Part shown: piece by piece, positions 45,433 to 55,239 of the stretch
Numbering within the stretch: the first letter of the stretch is position 1
How the letters are laid out: the number at the start of each line of letters is the position of its first letter
Assembly (NCBI GenBank): GCA_029338675.1
Contig: JAQYAV010000103.1
Location: 1 to 64,000, forward strand
From: Lachnospiraceae bacterium
GTDB taxonomy: Bacteria > Bacillota > Clostridia > Lachnospirales > Lachnospiraceae
Reading direction: 5' to 3'
Length of the DNA stretch: 64,000 bases
The notes under the pieces: model-generated
Told to the model about the DNA's origin: nothing
The model's input: the letters and a program-made list of their open reading frames with translations, nothing else
Database searches by the model: none
Translations under genes and position numbers: made by a program

Positions 45433-46458
45433 ATGTCTAAAAAAGTAGTAACATTTGGAGAATTGATGCTTAGATTAGAGCCAGAAGGATATTTGAGATT
45501 TGTTCAAGCTGAAAAATATCTGGCTACATTTGGTGGTGGAGAAGCCAATGTAAGCGTGTCATTAGCAAACTTTGGATATGATGTAAAATTTGTTACTAAA
45601 TTACCTTCTCATGAAATTGGTCAGTGCGCAGTTAATTCTCTTAGGAAATTTGGAGTTAATACATCTGATATTGTAAGAGGCGGAGATAGAGTTGGAATAT
45701 ATTTTCTTGAAAAAGGTGCAAGTCAAAGACCTTCTAAAGTAATATATGACAGAAAAGGTTCTGCTATTGCAGAGGCTGATGCTAAAGATTTTGATTGGGA
45801 CAAAATATTTGACGGAGTGGAATGGTTTCATTTTACAGGAATTACACCTGCACTTGGAAAAAATGTTGCAGATATATGTCTTGAGGCATGCAAGGCTGCA
45901 AAGGATAGAGGGATTACTATTAGCTGTGACTTAAATTACAGAAAAAAATTATGGACAAAAGAAGAAGCAAAAGAAACTATGTCAGTATTATGTAAGTATG
46001 TTGATGTTTGTATTGCTAATGAAGAGGATGCCAATGATGTATTTGGAATTAAAGCAACAGATACTGATGTAGAGGCTGGAAAAGTGTCGTATGAAGGCTT
46101 TAAAGAGGTTGCCTCTAAGTTAGCTAAGGAATTTGATTTTAAGAAAGTTGCAATTACACTTAGAACTTCTATTTCAGCAACAGATAATATGTGGGCAGCA
46201 ATGTTATATGATGGAACAGATTTCTTCTTTAGCAAAACTTATCCTGTACATATTGTTGACAGAGTTGGTGGTGGAGATAGCTTTGGTGCTGGTCTTATAT
46301 ATTCACTTATGGAAAATTATGATAGTCAATCTGTTATTGAATTTGCTACAGCTGCGTCTTGCTTAAAGCATTCTGTAGAAGGTGATTATAACATGGTTTC
46401 AGTAGAAGAAGTTAAAGCTTTAGCTAAAGGAAATGGTTCAGGAAGAGTACAAAGATAG
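45433..46458 (+). CDS. kdgK: 2-keto-3-deoxygluconate kinase (PfkB family)
   Basis: 341 residues, ribokinase fold: FGELMLRLEPEGYLRFVQA and FGGGEANVSVSLANFG at the N-terminus, and DRVGGGDSFGAG (276-287) with catalytic Asp282 in the anion hole. Phosphorylates KDG to KDPG. Substrate is assigned from context between uxuA and eda; fructokinase is the alternative from sequence alone. AAGGAG ahead of ATG. Confidence 0.92.
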   Translation: MSKKVVTFGELMLRLEPEGYLRFVQAEKYLATFGGGEANVSVSLANFGYDVKFVTKLPSHEIGQCAVNSLRKFGVNTSDIVRGGDRVGIYFLEKGASQRPSKVIYDRKGSAIAEADAKDFDWDKIFDGVEWFHFTGITPALGKNVADICLEACKAAKDRGITISCDLNYRKKLWTKEEAKETMSVLCKYVDVCIANEEDANDVFGIKATDTDVEAGKVSYEGFKEVASKLAKEFDFKKVAITLRTSISATDNMWAAMLYDGTDFFFSKTYPVHIVDRVGGGDSFGAGLIYSLMENYDSQSVIEFATAASCLKHSVEGDYNMVSVEEVKALAKGNGSGRVQR

Positions 46459-46466
46459 GAGCACAT

Positions 46467-48071
46467 ATGGAATTAAAACTAAATTCATTAAACGATGCAA
46501 ATTGGTGGAATGAAAATAATATTAATATTCCATTATATGATGTACAAGAAGTAATAAATAAAACAAATGCTAATCCTACGTGGCTACATTTTGGAGCGGG
46601 AAATATTTTTAGAGGTTTTATTGCTAATTTACAACAAAAATTACTTAATGAAGGATTAGAAAAAACAGGCATAATTGCATCAGATACATTTGATTATGAA
46701 ATAATTGATGAAATATATAGAAAATATGATAATTTAACATTATTGGTTGGATTAAAGCCAGATGGAAATAATACTTTAGATGTTATTTCAAGTGTAACAG
46801 ATTCAGTAAAAGCAAATGTAAATGATGAATCAGAATGGAAGCGTTTAATTGAAATTGCATCAAAAGATAGTCTTCAAATGATAAGTTTTACAATAACAGA
46901 AAAAGGTTATGCAATATATAAACTAGATGGCACAATGATGGATGTTGTCGCTGAGGATATTAAGAATGGACCTGTCAAACCAAGACATGCCATGTCTATA
47001 GTGGCTACTTTATTATTTGAAAGGTATAAGAAAACTAAAGCACCTATTGCTTTAGTTAGCATGGATAATTGTAGTCATAATGGAGATAAACTTAAAAATT
47101 CTGTACTTGAGATAGTTAGTGGTTGGTATAAAGAAGGTTATGTAGATGATGATTTCATTAATTACGTATCCAACGAAGAAGTAGTTTCATTTCCTTGGAG
47201 TATGATTGATAAAATAACTCCAAGACCAGATGAATCAATTAAAAATAGCCTTGAGGCACTTGGGCTTATTAATATGGCGCCAATTACAACCTCAAAAAAT
47301 ACTTATATTGCGCCATTTGTTAATGCTGAAATCCCACAGTATCTCGTTATTGAGGATAAATTTCCTAATGGAAGACCTGCATTAGACAAAGCCGGAGTAT
47401 TTTTCACAGATAGGGAAACGGTCAATAATACAGAAAAAATGAAGGTTACAACATGCCTTAATCCACTTCATACAGCACTTGCTATTTTCGGATGTTTACT
47501 TGGATATAGTAAAATATCAGATGAGATGAATGACCATATGTTAAATAAATTAGTAAATAAAATTGGTTATGAAGAAGGGATACCGGTTGTTGTTAATCCT
47601 GGAATAATTAATCCAAAGGATTTTATTAACGAAGTAATCACTGAACGACTTCCGAATCCATTTTTACCTGATACACCACAAAGAATTGCTACAGATACAA
47701 GTCAAAAGCTGGCAATTAGATTTGGGGAAACAATTAAATCCTACGAAGCAGTTAATAAACAAGCTGATTTAAAATATATTCCCCTTGTTATTGCAGGATG
47801 GTTTAGATATTTGCTAGGAGTTGACGATTTAGGCAAGACATTTTCTATAAGCTCAGATCCAATGCTTGATGAGTTACAGAAGGTTGTTTCTAATATAGCC
47901 CTTGGAAAAGCGAATGATTTATCTCCTGTTAGAGCTTTATTATCTAATATACAGTTATTTGGAACAGACTTAAATAAGAATAATATGTCAGATAAGATTA
48001 TTAGCCTTCTTGATAAAATGTTATGTGGAGAAAATGCAGTAAGAAATACAATTAAAGAAGTATTGTCATAA
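46467..48071 (+). CDS. uxuB: Fructuronate reductase (mannitol dehydrogenase family)
   Basis: 534 residues. NAD-dependent long-chain secondary-alcohol dehydrogenase: LHFGAGNIFRGF near residue 33 for NAD binding, SMDNCSHNGDKL in the middle, and catalytic-lysine region with CLNPLHTALA. Reduces D-fructuronate to D-mannonate. Family members also include mannitol dehydrogenase and tagaturonate reductase; the operon with uxaC/uxuA favours fructuronate. Last gene before a terminator. Confidence 0.92.
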   Translation: MELKLNSLNDANWWNENNINIPLYDVQEVINKTNANPTWLHFGAGNIFRGFIANLQQKLLNEGLEKTGIIASDTFDYEIIDEIYRKYDNLTLLVGLKPDGNNTLDVISSVTDSVKANVNDESEWKRLIEIASKDSLQMISFTITEKGYAIYKLDGTMMDVVAEDIKNGPVKPRHAMSIVATLLFERYKKTKAPIALVSMDNCSHNGDKLKNSVLEIVSGWYKEGYVDDDFINYVSNEEVVSFPWSMIDKITPRPDESIKNSLEALGLINMAPITTSKNTYIAPFVNAEIPQYLVIEDKFPNGRPALDKAGVFFTDRETVNNTEKMKVTTCLNPLHTALAIFGCLLGYSKISDEMNDHMLNKLVNKIGYEEGIPVVVNPGIINPKDFINEVITERLPNPFLPDTPQRIATDTSQKLAIRFGETIKSYEAVNKQADLKYIPLVIAGWFRYLLGVDDLGKTFSISSDPMLDELQKVVSNIALGKANDLSPVRALLSNIQLFGTDLNKNNMSDKIISLLDKMLCGENAVRNTIKEVLS

Positions 48072-48081
48072 TTTTAAATAA

Positions 48082-48130
48082 AATACATTGGTACATATTT
48101 TAATATTATGTGCTAATGTATTTTTATTTT
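48082..48130 (+). terminator. Terminator of the uxu operon
   Basis: 15-bp stem 48082-48096/48108-48122 with two G-T-type pairs, followed by a T-rich run. Confidence 0.8.
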
Positions 48131-48224
48131 TAAATAAAAACAATGCATGTTGTATGTAGGTGGCAGTATTTTGTTTGATTTTGTCGAACAAAAATTATTG
48201 ATAATTTTATTTAGTTGTATCAAA

Positions 48225-48262
48225 ATAATCATTGAATAATATAATGATTATTCAATGATTAT
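48225..48262. repeat. Perfect 16-bp inverted repeat upstream of the hybrid kinase
   Basis: Arms 48225-48240 and 48247-48262 are exact reverse complements around a 6-nt loop. No T tract follows. It could be a dimeric regulator site or an mRNA hairpin. Confidence 0.75.
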
Positions 48263-48330
48263 GTCAAATAAGTTAAGAAAAAAACTTAAAAAATTCAGAA
48301 AGAAAACAGGAACGGATAGAAGATATACCT

Positions 48331-50574
48331 ATGAAAAACAAGCTGATTAAATTGATTAAAAGTAAAAATACATTATTCTTTTTTTCTTTTATTATATGTA
48401 TGATATGTATTGTTATCTTAATAATTAACATAAATAGATATAATAAAAAAAGAACAGATATTGCTGCAGATGGAATATGTGAAATATATATGCATGATAC
48501 AGCAACTTTAATGGAAATATACGTTAAGACATCATTTAATTCCTTTTTTAATGAAATGAATACTTCGTATAATTCATTTATATTAAATGATCATTGCAAT
48601 ATGGAGGATATAAAGTCGTTTTGTAAAAATATTTCATCTATAAATAATAGAGAATATTTTGCTTTTATTGATATATATGGCAATCTATACAATGAAGAGG
48701 GCACCAATATTTCTGGCAAAAATCTATCATTTTTTTATAAGATCAAAGCAGGTGAAAAAAGAATTATATCAGTTTCAGCAGACAACAATGATATTTTACA
48801 TATTAGCAATCCTAATACAATAACATTAGCTACATCAATTGAACCATATAAGCTAGACAATCATGTAATAATTGGAATGGTATCTGTTATAGATGTTGAA
48901 TATTTTAAGTATAGACTTAGTATGGATGAAGCAAATGATAATACATTCTATATTGCAAGTATTATTAAGACCAATGGAGATTACATTATTCATAACTCAC
49001 CACACAAAGAAACAATACATTATACAAATTATTATAAAGCATTTAAGGATAATGCAACTTGCTATAATGATTTTTCCTATGAAAGGTTGAAATCCGATAT
49101 AACTAAAAGAAAATCTGGATTTGGTAAGTATTCTATAACAAACAAAAAAGGATATATATACTATACACCAATTAATGATTCGGAATTATATCTTTTGGTT
49201 TATATGCCTTACGATGTTATGAAAAATACTATACGTGACATAAATAACGAAAATACAACACAGTATATTATTATTTTTACAATAGCAATTTTTATCGTGT
49301 TATTTTTCTTTGTAATATATGCATTAGCATCTAAACGATTAATAAAAAACATGAAAAATGCTATGAATGAGGCAGATAAAGCTCGAAAAGAAGCTGATAG
49401 TGCAAATAAAGCAAAAAGCGATTTTCTATCACATATTTCACATGATATAAGAACTCCGTTAAATGGCATAATTGGAATGACGGATATAGCAAAACAAGGA
49501 AATGACTATTCTACAAGAGTAAAGGAATGTTTAGATGATATATCTGTTAGTTCAGATCATCTTTTAACTCTTATAAACGATGTTTTGGATATGAACAAAA
49601 TTGAAAGTGGAAAAATGGAATGCCAAAATAGTATTTTTTGTATTGATGAAGTATTTAATGAATGTAATAGTATAATTGATGGTTTAGCGAAACAAAAAGA
49701 AATTGATTTTAATTATGAAAATTTTACAAAAAAAGATATATATGTATTGTCTGACAAGGTAAAAATAAAACAGATATTATTAAATATATTAAGTAATTCC
49801 GTAAAATATACAAATAAGGGAGGTAATATTTTTTTTACTTCAACAATTGAGTCAATAAAGCAAAGTGAAGAAATAAAAATCAAATATGAAATAGAAGACA
49901 ATGGAATTGGAATAAGCGAGGAATTCTTAAATACTATTTTTGAGCCATTTTCACAGGAAAGTACAGAAGCTACCAATAGTTATCAAGGCTTTGGTCTTGG
50001 TATGGCTATAGTAGGCAATTTAATAAATTTATTAAATGGTACGATAACTATAAATAGTTGTGTTGGTAAGGGAACTAAAGTAGTCGTGGTTTTGCCATTA
50101 AAACTTGAAAAGAATATTGAAAAATCTATTGATTATTCTATGACAGAGGTTTTAGCTTCTGTTGACAATGGTCAAAATATATTATTAGTTGAAGATAATA
50201 AAATGAACATGAAAATAGCGTATTTTCTTTTATCTTCATTTGGCAATTATAATGTAATAAAAGCCTATGACGGATTTGAAGCAGTTGAAATATTTGAAAA
50301 ATCTAAGCCTTACGAAATATCAATGATTTTTATGGATTTAATGATGCCTAATTTAGATGGAATAGATGCAACAAAAAGAATAAGAGATTTGGATAGAGCA
50401 GACTCAAAGGATATTCCTATAATTGCCATGACGGCTAATGCATTTAGCGACAGTATAATTAAATCCAAAGAAGCAGGTATGACAGATTATATTATAAAGC
50501 CAATAGATAAAGGGTTATTAAAGCAATTGGTTTATAAGTATTCAAAAAAAAATAATATTTTATCAAATGAGTAA
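48331..50574 (+). CDS. Hybrid sensor histidine kinase/response regulator
   Basis: 747 residues. Membrane segment (about 14-36), a large extracytosolic sensor region resembling a double Cache domain (about 40-310), a second membrane segment (about 312-338), HisKA with HISHDIRTPLNG (phospho-acceptor His371), HATPase with NILSNSVKYTNKG, DNGIGI and GFGLGMAIV, and a C-terminal receiver (about 615-740) with phospho-acceptor Asp669 in FMDLMMPN. There is no output domain or adjacent regulator, so the partner is unknown. Ribosome binding site is weak. Confidence 0.9.
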   Translation: MKNKLIKLIKSKNTLFFFSFIICMICIVILIININRYNKKRTDIAADGICEIYMHDTATLMEIYVKTSFNSFFNEMNTSYNSFILNDHCNMEDIKSFCKNISSINNREYFAFIDIYGNLYNEEGTNISGKNLSFFYKIKAGEKRIISVSADNNDILHISNPNTITLATSIEPYKLDNHVIIGMVSVIDVEYFKYRLSMDEANDNTFYIASIIKTNGDYIIHNSPHKETIHYTNYYKAFKDNATCYNDFSYERLKSDITKRKSGFGKYSITNKKGYIYYTPINDSELYLLVYMPYDVMKNTIRDINNENTTQYIIIFTIAIFIVLFFFVIYALASKRLIKNMKNAMNEADKARKEADSANKAKSDFLSHISHDIRTPLNGIIGMTDIAKQGNDYSTRVKECLDDISVSSDHLLTLINDVLDMNKIESGKMECQNSIFCIDEVFNECNSIIDGLAKQKEIDFNYENFTKKDIYVLSDKVKIKQILLNILSNSVKYTNKGGNIFFTSTIESIKQSEEIKIKYEIEDNGIGISEEFLNTIFEPFSQESTEATNSYQGFGLGMAIVGNLINLLNGTITINSCVGKGTKVVVVLPLKLEKNIEKSIDYSMTEVLASVDNGQNILLVEDNKMNMKIAYFLLSSFGNYNVIKAYDGFEAVEIFEKSKPYEISMIFMDLMMPNLDGIDATKRIRDLDRADSKDIPIIAMTANAFSDSIIKSKEAGMTDYIIKPIDKGLLKQLVYKYSKKNNILSNE

Positions 50575-50610
50575 TATTAATATAATAAGAATTATTTCGT
50601 GGGTAACAGC

Positions 50611-51792
50611 ATGAAAAATAAAGGTTTGTTATATTTGCTATTATTTACATTAATAATTAATAGCTATTACTTTAACTCTTATGCAATGGAACAATTACAA
50701 AAAGAAAAATTATATTCTATATCAGCTGCAGCAATTGACGGTGATAGTGGAAGAGTATTATATGAAAAAAATGGATATGATGAAAGGGCAATGGCAAGTA
50801 CTACAAAGATAATGACTTTAATTTTAGCCTTGGAGTTAGGTAATCCTAAAGATATTGTAACAGTTTCTTGTTATGCAGCTAAAATGCCAGAAGTAAAACT
50901 TGGTATTAAAAAAGGAGAAAGCTATTATTTAAGTGATTTGCTTTATTCACTCATATTAGAAAGTCATAATGATTCAGCAGTGGCAATTGCAGAACATATT
51001 GGTCAAACTGAAGAAGGCTTTGCAAAGCTTATGAATGATAAAGCAAAGCAATTAGGTCTTGATAATACATATTTTATTACTCCAAATGGATTAGATAAAC
51101 AAGATAAAAAATCATTTCATCATACTACAGCTGTAGATTTAGCAAGGCTCATGAAATATTGTTGCTATGATTCGCCTAAAAAGAATGAATTTATTAATAT
51201 TAGTCAAACAAAATCCCATAGTTTTACAGATATTGAAAGAAAACGTTTTTTTTCAGTTAATAATAAAAATATATTTTTAGATATGTATAAGGGTGTTCTT
51301 AGTGGAAAAACAGGTTTTACCTGTGATGCAGGCTATTGCTATGTATGTGCTGTAACTATAAATAACAAAAATGTTGTTGTAGCCTTTCTTGGCGCAGGCT
51401 GGCCAAATCATAAGAATTATAAATGGATTGATTCTAGAAAATTACTTGATTATATTTTAATAAATTATGAACGAAAAAAAATAATTGATAGGAATTACTA
51501 TATTCCCCAAGTTAATGTACATAAGGGCATAGAAGCAAAAAAAATAAATCCGTATGTTAAAAATGACGTGGAAGCACTTTGTTTCGACAATGATAAAATA
51601 GAAATAAGGCACAATATATGTAAAGATATATCTGCACCAGTAAAAGCAAATGAGCCAATAGGTAAATTAGATATATACATAAACAACTATAAATATAAAT
51701 CTATTGATATTTTTTCGGATATAACAATAAACAAAATTGATTATAATTATACAATTAATATTTTGCTAAAAAAAATCATACATATCAAATAA
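50611..51792 (+). CDS. D-alanyl-D-alanine carboxypeptidase (DacF-like)
   Basis: 393 residues from ATG 50611 (GTG 50599 would add four). Signal peptide ending near NSYA. Serine-peptidase S11 motifs: ASTTK (SxxK), SHNDS (SxN) and SGKTG (KTG), then a C-terminal PBP5-type domain (about 290-370). Trims stem peptides of peptidoglycan. Its place directly before dpaA/dpaB suggests the sporulation enzyme DacF, which shapes the cortex, but a vegetative role is possible. No hydrophobic C-terminal anchor is obvious. Confidence 0.88.
   Translation: MKNKGLLYLLLFTLIINSYYFNSYAMEQLQKEKLYSISAAAIDGDSGRVLYEKNGYDERAMASTTKIMTLILALELGNPKDIVTVSCYAAKMPEVKLGIKKGESYYLSDLLYSLILESHNDSAVAIAEHIGQTEEGFAKLMNDKAKQLGLDNTYFITPNGLDKQDKKSFHHTTAVDLARLMKYCCYDSPKKNEFINISQTKSHSFTDIERKRFFSVNNKNIFLDMYKGVLSGKTGFTCDAGYCYVCAVTINNKNVVVAFLGAGWPNHKNYKWIDSRKLLDYILINYERKKIIDRNYYIPQVNVHKGIEAKKINPYVKNDVEALCFDNDKIEIRHNICKDISAPVKANEPIGKLDIYINNYKYKSIDIFSDITINKIDYNYTINILLKKIIHIK
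51756..51785 (+). promoter_or_regulatory. Sigma-E-like promoter of dpaA-dpaB
   Basis: TAATATT (51756-51762), 14-nt spacer, CATACATAT (51777-51785), inside the 3' end of dacF and about 50 nt before dpaA. The same spacing as the candidate upstream of spoIVA. Sigma-K, which uses a related -10, is the alternative. Confidence 0.55.
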
Positions 51793-51836
51793 CCAATAAT
51801 TTTGTTTTGCATATTATATTTTAGGAGGATAATTAA

Positions 51837-52616
51837 TTGAAACATATATGTGTTATTGGAAATGATAGGAGAATGGAATATATTGCTGAATATTTCTATA
51901 ATTTAGGATATGAAATATCTAAATCTTTATATGAAATAAAAGATAATTCTATAGTAATTTGTAAACCTGTAATAGATAAAACAGAGGAAAAGGATCTTTG
52001 CAATAAAATAAAAAAAACAAACTATTTGTTTATTGGCAAAGTAAGCCAGACCTTTGAAGGCTTTTTAAATAAAAATAAAATTATGTATTATCAATATTTA
52101 AAAGATAAATTAGTAACAACTGAAAATGCAATATTAACTGCAAAAGGAATAATTAAAGAAGCTAGTAATTATAATTCTGTAATAGAAGAAAGCCATTGCC
52201 TTGTTACTGGTTATGGTTATTGCGGAAAAGCATTAGCATTTGAGCTATTTAAGCATAATGCTAATGTTGACGTTTTAGTTAGAAATAAAGAATTAAAAAA
52301 TGAAATTCAGAAAAATAATTATGGTTATTATAATTTTAGTGATATAAATACTATGGATTTATCTAAATATAGCTATGTATTTAATACAGTTCCAGCTATT
52401 GTTTTTACCAAAAATGAAATAGATAAATGTTCAAAAAATATTATGATATATGATATTGCTTCAGGCATGGGAGGAGTAGACGCAAACTATTGTCTTAGCA
52501 ACAACATTTTTTATCATCAAAGCTTAGGAATACCTGGCAAATACTATCCAGGTAAAGCAGGTGAAATAATAGCAAATGCAATAAATAAAATCATTTCAAC
52601 TATAATTCCTCTATAA
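51837..52616 (+). CDS. dpaA: Dipicolinate synthase subunit A
   Basis: 259 residues. With DpaB it makes dipicolinic acid from dihydrodipicolinate in the mother cell. An N-terminal DpaA domain (VIGNDRRMEYIAEYFYNLGY), then a Rossmann fold (LVTGYGYCGKALAFELF) and SLGIPGKYYPGKAGEII at the end. TTG start, 8 nt after AGGAGG; no ATG lies nearby. Somewhat shorter than B. subtilis SpoVFA (about 297). Confidence 0.95.
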   Translation: MKHICVIGNDRRMEYIAEYFYNLGYEISKSLYEIKDNSIVICKPVIDKTEEKDLCNKIKKTNYLFIGKVSQTFEGFLNKNKIMYYQYLKDKLVTTENAILTAKGIIKEASNYNSVIEESHCLVTGYGYCGKALAFELFKHNANVDVLVRNKELKNEIQKNNYGYYNFSDINTMDLSKYSYVFNTVPAIVFTKNEIDKCSKNIMIYDIASGMGGVDANYCLSNNIFYHQSLGIPGKYYPGKAGEIIANAINKIISTIIPL

Positions 52617-52641
52617 TAAAATATTTAAGGAAGGTAATAAT

Positions 52642-53220
52642 ATGGAACTTAAAGGTCGAAACATTGGCTTTGCAATAACAGGCTCCTTTTGTACCTTCGA
52701 TAAAATATTAAAACAAATAGATATTCTTAAGAAGTGTGGTGCAAATATAATTCCAATAATGTCCTATAATGCTTATAATCTTGATACCAGATTCAGAATG
52801 AGTAAGGAATTCATTGATGATGTAAAGAAAATTACAGGTAACGATATAATAAATACTATACAAAAAGCAGAGGTTATTGGACCATCAAAGCTATTTGATA
52901 TAATGATAATAGCTCCCTGCACAGGAAACACAGCAGCCAAACTATGCAACGGCATAATTGATACACCAGTATTAATGGCTGCTAAAGCACATATAAGAAA
53001 TAACAGACCCCTTGTAATCTCAATATCAACCAATGATGCATTAGGAATAAATTTGCAGAATATTGGAAAATTAATGATTATAAAAAATGTCTATTTTGTA
53101 CCATTTGGGCAAGATGATCCTATAAATAAACCCTTTTCCATGATAGCAGATGTAACCCAAATAAATAAAACCCTAGAACATGCATTAGAATATAAACAGC
53201 TTCAACCAATTATTATATAA
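52642..53220 (+). CDS. dpaB: Dipicolinate synthase subunit B (flavoprotein)
   Basis: 192-residue flavoprotein-fold partner of DpaA: NIGFAITGSFCTFDKIL at the start, IIAPCTGNTAAKLCNGI with the phosphate loop, and FVPFGQDDPINKPFSMIAD near the end. Needed for DPA synthesis and hence heat-resistant spores. AAGG precedes ATG 26 nt after dpaA. Confidence 0.96.
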   Translation: MELKGRNIGFAITGSFCTFDKILKQIDILKKCGANIIPIMSYNAYNLDTRFRMSKEFIDDVKKITGNDIINTIQKAEVIGPSKLFDIMIIAPCTGNTAAKLCNGIIDTPVLMAAKAHIRNNRPLVISISTNDALGINLQNIGKLMIIKNVYFVPFGQDDPINKPFSMIADVTQINKTLEHALEYKQLQPIII

Positions 53221-53224
53221 ATAT

Positions 53225-53295
53225 ATGGGGCAACATATTTTATGTTCCAGCTAGTTTTTAGCCGTGAAATACAAAATATGTACCCCATTTATTTT
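53225..53295. terminator. Terminator between dpaB and asnB (convergent)
   Basis: Interrupted stem 53225-53241 with 53273-53288 (6 bp plus 9 bp), with a T-rich tail on the + strand. It may serve both convergent genes, though the minus-strand tail is poorer. Confidence 0.6.
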
Positions 53296-55128
53296 TTATA
53301 TTGAAACGGAATATTTCCTCATCCAGTAATCAATTTGGATAAGATATGCCATCATTTGTGGACCTGCTAATAATTGACCATACCATGGCTTTCCATATTC
53401 TTTTGGGGAATTAATAAAATCCTTAACATAAGAAATATTTAAATATCCACGAAGTGGAGATGTAAAATCCTCAAGTATTTCTGTTAGTTTATTTGACAAA
53501 AGTTTTTCGTATTGTGGATTATATGTTTTTGGATATGGATTTTTAGGCCTGTTTAATACCTCATAAGGAAGATAATCCTTAGCAACTTCTCTAAGGAGGC
53601 TTTTAGGAACGTTGTTAACACATTTATATTCCCATGGAATATTATAAACATAATCAATGATTCTATGATCCGCAAATGGAACACGAGCCTCAAGTCCACT
53701 GCTCATTGAAGTACGATCCATACGATCCAATAAAGTTTGCATAAACCACCTAATATTCAAATAAGTGATTTTCCTTATATATTTATCTTTTTCGGTTTCA
53801 TTCGGTATAATATCTACTTCAGATAATGTGTTATTATATGCGTTTTGAATATAGCTTTCCATATGAAGATTTGCTGCAAATTCTGAATTAAGCAAGGATT
53901 TCTTAAATGAAATGTCAAACATCCATGGAAATGTATTTACAGCACATGACTTATGAAACCATGGATATCCGCCGAATATTTCATCCGCACATTCACCTGT
54001 TAGTGTAACTTTATGATTTTTTGATACTTCTTTACAGAAGAACAAAAGTGAAGAATCTACATCAGCCATTGTTGGAAAGCCTCTTGAATCAACTGATGCC
54101 TCTAGCAAATCAAACATATTTTCATTATTACAATATAAATATGAATGATTTGAATTAAGATATTCTATCATCATATCAACGTATGGTCTGTCTTGGGAAG
54201 GTTGAAAAGAATTGCTCAAAAAATGCTTATCATTCCCTACAAAATCAAATGAATATGTTGATAGCTTATCATCTAAATTTTTAGCACAAATGCTAGAAAC
54301 AAGAGATGAATCAATTCCACCAGATAAAAAAGTACATATTGGAACATCAGAAACCATTTGCATTTTTATTGTATCAACAACTAAAGCTTTAGTTTTTTCA
54401 ATAGTATCTTCTAATGAATCTTCATGAGGAACAGATTTTAATCTATAATATAATCTTTTCTTAATAATTTTATTTTTTATACAAATTACTTCGCCAGGTA
54501 ATACTTCTTTTATACCAAGAAAAATTCCACTTCCATACGTTTTTGCAGGTCCTAATGAAAATATTTCGTTTAATCCAGTAATATCAATGGAAGGTCTAAT
54601 ACCTGGATATTCAAACAAAGTATCAATTTTAGAAGCAAAAACAAAAGTATCTTTAACGATTGAATAATATAAAGGTTTTATTCCAAATCTATCTCTGTAA
54701 ACGAGTAAAGTGTTAGCTGTTTCATCAAATATTGCAATTGAAAAAATACCGTTAATATAGTCGATAAAATCTTGACCATATTTTATATACATATATAGTA
54801 AAACTTCGCTATCAGAGTAGGTTTCAAATTTATATCCATCTTTTAATAGGTGATTTCTTAATTCTTTATAATTATATATTTCACCATTAAAAACAATGTG
54901 AAAATGCCCACTATTATAAGTTATTGTTTTAGGCTGATCGCCAGTTTCTAAGTCAATAATTGCTAGTCTGGTGTGAGCAAAACAACAAGGACCTATTATT
55001 TTATAATCGTCGCTATCAGGACCACGATATTTTAATGTTTTTATCATATTATTTAATATAGTAAAATGTTTTTTTGGTTCATTGGAATAATCTATAGAAG
55101 AATTAAAATATCCAGCAATTCCGCACAT
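53296..55128 (-). CDS. asnB: Asparagine synthetase, glutamine-hydrolysing
   Basis: 610 residues. An N-terminal class-II glutamine amidotransferase domain with nucleophile Cys2 (MCGIAGYF), YRGPDSD, and FNGEIYNY, then the synthetase domain with the pyrophosphatase motif SGGIDSS (around 265) and TGECADEIFGGYPWF. Makes asparagine from aspartate and glutamine. The ribosome binding site is weak. The closest genes are sporulation genes, but I see no functional link. YnbB/AsnO-type roles in sporulation exist in Bacillus. Confidence 0.94.
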   Translation of the reverse strand: MCGIAGYFNSSIDYSNEPKKHFTILNNMIKTLKYRGPDSDDYKIIGPCCFAHTRLAIIDLETGDQPKTITYNSGHFHIVFNGEIYNYKELRNHLLKDGYKFETYSDSEVLLYMYIKYGQDFIDYINGIFSIAIFDETANTLLVYRDRFGIKPLYYSIVKDTFVFASKIDTLFEYPGIRPSIDITGLNEIFSLGPAKTYGSGIFLGIKEVLPGEVICIKNKIIKKRLYYRLKSVPHEDSLEDTIEKTKALVVDTIKMQMVSDVPICTFLSGGIDSSLVSSICAKNLDDKLSTYSFDFVGNDKHFLSNSFQPSQDRPYVDMMIEYLNSNHSYLYCNNENMFDLLEASVDSRGFPTMADVDSSLLFFCKEVSKNHKVTLTGECADEIFGGYPWFHKSCAVNTFPWMFDISFKKSLLNSEFAANLHMESYIQNAYNNTLSEVDIIPNETEKDKYIRKITYLNIRWFMQTLLDRMDRTSMSSGLEARVPFADHRIIDYVYNIPWEYKCVNNVPKSLLREVAKDYLPYEVLNRPKNPYPKTYNPQYEKLLSNKLTEILEDFTSPLRGYLNISYVKDFINSPKEYGKPWYGQLLAGPQMMAYLIQIDYWMRKYSVSI

Positions 55129-55239
55129 ACGATATACCCTATAATTAATATTTAATTATATAGTATTCATGTAATGAAAAATTGAAACCTGACTATTATA
55201 AAATGATTGTAGAAGGAAGATAAATTATTTGATAATTAA

